Origin: Thiomonas sp.
GTDB lineage: Bacteria > Pseudomonadota > Gammaproteobacteria > Burkholderiales > Burkholderiaceae_C
Direction: 5' to 3'
Assembly (NCBI GenBank): GCA_027451915.1
Contig: DAIDHU010000364.1
Location: 1-9,627, forward strand
Length of the DNA stretch: 9,627 nt
Position 1 is the stretch's first letter. Each line of letters opens with the position of its first letter. This document shows, piece by piece, positions 6,996 to 9,627 of the stretch. Both the position numbers and the translations under genes were made by a program. A model generated the notes under the pieces. The model worked only from the letters and a program-made list of their open reading frames with translations, did not search any database and was not told the origin of the DNA.

Positions 6996-7179
6996 CCCAG
7001 TAGCCTCCGTTGGAATGCCAGCAATTCTGCGCCTTTAACTGCAAATAATTCGTTGATGAATTGCAGAAAATAGTGTTTTCTTCATGTGATTCTTGATGTC
7101 CCCAACGCAATACCTGGATCGTGTTCTGCGTCATGATGGGGCTTGATCGCGGAGGTCGCCCGAACCAGGAGTGCGCAGC
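6996..7179. promoter_or_regulatory. Divergent regulator-ald control region
   Basis: This 184-bp spacer is markedly richer in A and T than the flanking genes and must hold both promoters. A 28-bp region (7039-7066) begins CTGCAA and ends TTGCAG, with an inner inverted repeat AATTC/GAATT (7047-7051 and 7058-7062). Directly next to it is GAAAA-N5-TTTTC (7066-7080). The segment CAGAAAATAGTGTTT (7064-7078) matches the degenerate E. coli Lrp consensus at about 11 of 15 positions by eye. These are good candidates for the regulator's binding sites. No -35/-10 pair stands out clearly enough to assign for either direction. Confidence 0.6.
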
Positions 7180-8298
7180 ATGCTGATAGGAGTTCCCAAG
7201 GAAATCAAGGTGCACGAATACCGGGTCGGGCTCACACCCGAGTCGGTGCGTGAACTCGTGCACCACGGCCACGAGGTGCTGGTGCAGGCCGGCGCCGGCG
7301 AGGGCATCGGCGCGGACGACGCGACCTACGAGACCGCCGGCGCGCGCATCGCCGCCGAGGCGCCGGAAGTATTCGCCCGCGCCGACATGATGGTCAAGGT
7401 CAAGGAGCCGCAGCCGGCCGAATGCCGCATGCTGCGCCCGGGGCAACTGCTGTTCACCTACCTTCACCTGGCGCCCGACCCGGAGCAGGCGCAAGGGCTG
7501 CTGCGCAGCGGCTGCACCGCCATCGCCTACGAGACCGTCACCGACGCGCGCGGCCAGTTGCCGCTGCTGGCGCCGATGAGCGAGGTGGCCGGTCGCATGG
7601 CCGTGCAGGTCGGCGCGGTGGCCTTGCAGAAGGCCGGCGGCGGGCGCGGCGTGCTGCTGGGAGGCGTGCCCGGCGTGCCCCCCGGCGAGGTGCTGGTGAT
7701 CGGCGGCGGCACCGTGGGCACCCACGCGGCGCGCATGGCCGCCGGCCTGGGCGCGCGCGTGACCGTGCTGGACAAGTCCCTGCCCCGCCTGCGCGAGCTC
7801 GACGAGCTGTTCCAGGGCCGCGCCTGCACGCAATACGCGACCCTGCACGCGCTGGAATCCGCGCTGGAGCGGGCCGACCTGGTGATCGGCGCGGTGCTGG
7901 TGCCGGGCGCCGCCGCGCCGAAACTGGTCCGGCGCGACATGCTGGCACGCATGCGCCAGGGCGCGGTGGTCGTGGACGTGGCCATCGACCAGGGCGGCTG
8001 CTTCGAGACCTCGCGCCCGACCACCCACGACCATCCCACCTACGTCGAATGCGGCGTGGTGCACTACTGCGTGGCCAACATGCCCGGCGCGGTGGCGCGT
8101 TCGTCCGCGCATGCGCTGAACAACGCCACGCTGCCCTTCGTGCTGGATCTGGCCGGCAAGGGCTGGGCCCGCGCCTGCTCACAGGACCCGCACCTGCTGG
8201 CCGGGCTGAACGTGCACCGCGGGCATATCACCCACCCGGCGGTGGCCCAGGCGCTGGGCCTGGCTTTCCTGCCGCCCCGCCAGGCGCTGGCGCTGTAG
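7180..8298 (+). CDS. ald: Alanine dehydrogenase
   Basis: This 372-residue NAD-dependent enzyme interconverts L-alanine and pyruvate plus ammonia, supporting growth on alanine or ammonium assimilation into alanine. With the start at ATG 7180 the residues fall in exact register with well-studied family members: substrate-binding R15 and K75, catalytic H96 (TYLHL) and D270 (VDVAID). The Rossmann dinucleotide motif is GGGTVG (175-180), with D198 at the end of the following strand (VTVLD) for the NAD ribose. The N terminus MLIGVPKEIK and the segment NMPGAVARSSAHALNNATLP (300-319) are characteristic. The in-frame GTG at 7171 is rejected as start because it is part of the AGGAG ribosome-binding site (7167-7171), which lies 8 nt before the ATG. 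It is divergent from the Lrp-family gene. No sign of truncation. Confidence 0.97.
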   Translation: MLIGVPKEIKVHEYRVGLTPESVRELVHHGHEVLVQAGAGEGIGADDATYETAGARIAAEAPEVFARADMMVKVKEPQPAECRMLRPGQLLFTYLHLAPDPEQAQGLLRSGCTAIAYETVTDARGQLPLLAPMSEVAGRMAVQVGAVALQKAGGGRGVLLGGVPGVPPGEVLVIGGGTVGTHAARMAAGLGARVTVLDKSLPRLRELDELFQGRACTQYATLHALESALERADLVIGAVLVPGAAAPKLVRRDMLARMRQGAVVVDVAIDQGGCFETSRPTTHDHPTYVECGVVHYCVANMPGAVARSSAHALNNATLPFVLDLAGKGWARACSQDPHLLAGLNVHRGHITHPAVAQALGLAFLPPRQALAL

Positions 8299-8312
8299 GC
8301 GGGCCGCGGGCG

Positions 8313-8336
8313 GCGGGCGGCTAAAATTCCGCCCGC
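8313..8336 (+). promoter_or_regulatory. Hairpin with TAAAAT loop between ald and the glycosyltransferase gene
   Basis: An 8-bp GC inverted repeat (8313-8320 with 8329-8336) encloses an 8-nt loop containing TAAAAT (8322-8327), a good -10-like hexamer. It begins 14 bp after the ald stop and ends 20 bp before the GTG start of the next gene. No T-run follows the stem, so termination would be weak. No recognisable -35 lies 17 bases upstream of the hexamer. It may act as a terminator for ald, as the promoter of the glycosyltransferase gene with a very short leader, or as both. Confidence 0.4.
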
Positions 8337-8356
8337 GCACCGTTGCGCACCCCGCC

Positions 8357-9627
8357 GTGACCGATTCCAGCTCCGAACAAAGCCTCCTAGATCCCCTGCC
8401 CTCGCGCCGCGCCCTGATGGCGCTGGGCGCGCTGCTGGCCGTACTGTGGCTGGGCGTACTGGGCCTGCGCGACCTGGTGCCCACCGACGAAGGGCGCTAC
8501 GCCGAGATTCCGCGCGAAATGGTGACCACCGGCGACTGGGTCACCCCGCGCCTGGACGGATTCAAGTACTTCGAGAAGCCCCCGCTGCAATACTGGGCCA
8601 CCGCCGCCAGCTACGAGCTGTTCGGCATCGGCCAGTGGCAGGCGCGCCTGTGGACCGGGCTCAGCGGCCTGTTCGGCATCGCCTTCACCGCCCTGGCCGG
8701 CTGCCTGCTGTGGGGGCGCCGCGCCGGGCTGTACGCCGGCGCGGTGCTGGCGAGTTGCGTGTACTGGCTGGCCATGGGCCACATCAACACCCTGGACATG
8801 GGCGTGTCGGCCTGCCTCGGCGGCAGCCTGCTGAGTTTCCTGCTCGCCCAGCGCGACGGTGTGTCGCGCGCCGCCGAACGGGGCTGGATGCTCGCCTGCT
8901 GGGCTTTCATGGGGTTGTCGCTGCTGTCCAAGGGGCTCATCGGGCTGGCCTTCCCCGGCATGACCCTGGTGCTGTACACGCTGTGGAGCCTGGAATGGGG
9001 GCTGTGGCGACGCCTGCACATCCTGCCCGGACTGGCCTTGCTGCTGGCCGTCGCGCTGCCCTGGCATGTGATGGTGCAACTTCGCAACCCCGAGTTTTTC
9101 CACTTCTATTTCGTCTACCAGCAGTTCGATCGCTTCGCCACGCCCGACCTTTCCCGCCCAGGCCCCTGGTACTACTTCGTGCCCATCGTGCTGCTGGGCA
9201 TCATGCCCTGGCTGGGGGCGCTGGCGCCGGCGCTGTGGCGCAGCGGCAGGCGAGGCCTGCGCCCGCCGCCCGACGAAAGCCCCGGCTCGCTGCGCACGCG
9301 GCGCGTGCTGGTGATCTGGACGGGTTTCATCTTCGTGTTTTTCAGCGCCTCGCATTCCAAGCTGCCGTCCTACGTGCTGCCCCTGTTCCCGGCGCTGGCG
9401 CTGCTGCTGGGCGAATACCTGGCGCGTGCGCGCGAGCGCGCCCTGGGCTGGCAGTTCGCGCTGTGGGCGCTGCTCAGCCTGGCCGCCGGCATCGGCTTCA
9501 CCCAGCTGTGGCGGGCCGGCACCCACGTGACCCCGGGCGCGCTGTACCAGCGCTTCGGCTGGTGGCTGGAGATCACCGCGGCGCTGGGCCTGGCGGGCTC
9601 GCTGGCGGCCTGGCGCTGGGAGCGGCG
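8357..9627 (+). CDS. ArnT-like membrane glycosyltransferase (PMT/GT39-GT83 superfamily), 3' end cut by window
   Basis: 423 codons are visible and the frame is open to the right edge; family members have about 550 residues. ArnT-type enzymes are polytopic inner-membrane GT-C transferases that move a sugar from an undecaprenyl-phosphate carrier to lipid A or another envelope acceptor on the periplasmic face. After a first transmembrane helix (about 20-38) comes the periplasmic loop with the metal-binding DE pair (D44-E45 in PTDEGRYAEIPREM) and YFEKP (71-75). Later hallmarks are LSLLSKGLIGLAFPG (around S191-K192), PWHVMVQLRNPEFFHFYF, RPGPWYYFVPIVLLGIMPWL and SKLPSYVLPLFPALALLLG (from S334), matching equivalent ArnT segments. 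About ten hydrophobic helices are visible. The start is the GTG at 8357 (VTDSSSEQ); it has no clear ribosome-binding site, and ATG 8417 is a less likely alternative because it would cut into the first helix. No arn operon is present, so aminoarabinose as the sugar is unproven. Confidence 0.88.
   Translation, partial: MTDSSSEQSLLDPLPSRRALMALGALLAVLWLGVLGLRDLVPTDEGRYAEIPREMVTTGDWVTPRLDGFKYFEKPPLQYWATAASYELFGIGQWQARLWTGLSGLFGIAFTALAGCLLWGRRAGLYAGAVLASCVYWLAMGHINTLDMGVSACLGGSLLSFLLAQRDGVSRAAERGWMLACWAFMGLSLLSKGLIGLAFPGMTLVLYTLWSLEWGLWRRLHILPGLALLLAVALPWHVMVQLRNPEFFHFYFVYQQFDRFATPDLSRPGPWYYFVPIVLLGIMPWLGALAPALWRSGRRGLRPPPDESPGSLRTRRVLVIWTGFIFVFFSASHSKLPSYVLPLFPALALLLGEYLARARERALGWQFALWALLSLAAGIGFTQLWRAGTHVTPGALYQRFGWWLEITAALGLAGSLAAWRWER

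Noticed and set aside
6483..7150. Repeated CTTGATCGC at 6483-6491 and 7142-7150 as a possible shared operator
   Set aside because: Only nine bases match, there is no symmetry, and one copy sits beside the LexA box while the other is just before the ald ribosome-binding site. Chance is sufficient.
6982..8112. 376-codon minus-strand open frame spanning ald and the regulator-ald spacer
   Set aside because: It is a shadow of ald. Its sequence is His/Ala/Gly/Gln-rich and it runs through the intergenic control region.
8387..9526. 379-codon minus-strand open frame
   Set aside because: It is antisense to the ArnT-like gene, whose plus-strand frame has clear transmembrane helices and family motifs. 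The antisense product is Q/G/A/H-rich without a domain.

Overview
The window is GC-rich proteobacterial chromosome. Three things point to a beta- or gammaproteobacterium, most likely Burkholderiales-like: dense GC-biased coding on one strand, an E. coli-type LexA box (CTG-N10-CAG), and an imuA-imuB-dnaE2 cassette. The lineage is inferred from gene content and style, not from any marker gene. I see no tRNA, rRNA, insertion sequence, CRISPR array or phage gene.

Minus strand, right to left (6481 to 1). An isolated Lrp/AsnC regulator gene (6534-6995) ends in a strong GC hairpin. A near-consensus SOS box (6462-6481) then precedes imuA (5682-6398), imuB (4394-5719) and dnaE2/imuC (1287-4370). imuA and imuB overlap, and 23 bp separate imuB from dnaE2. 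Together they encode the DNA-damage-inducible mutagenic translesion polymerase complex. Fifty bases further on, in the same direction, is a zinc-dependent deacetylase of the histone deacetylase/acetylpolyamine amidohydrolase family (169-1236). It has a plausible promoter of its own overlapping the dnaE2 stop codon. About 90 bp beyond it a LysE/RhtB-type exporter gene begins at 78 and leaves the window after 26 codons.

Plus strand, right part. Alanine dehydrogenase (ald, 7180-8298) is divergent from the Lrp-type regulator across an AT-rich 184-bp spacer with nested inverted repeats. This is the classic arrangement of an amino-acid-responsive regulator next to its catabolic target. After a hairpin carrying a TAAAAT element in its loop, an ArnT-like membrane glycosyltransferase gene starts at a GTG (8357) and runs off the right edge.

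Most of the window is recognisable biology. The less ordinary points are the SOS mutasome lying directly upstream of a small-molecule deacetylase and an exporter, the loss of PHP-domain metal ligands in DnaE2, the poor clamp-binding motif in ImuB, and the compact regulatory DNA on both sides of the Lrp gene. I found no convincing wholly new system.
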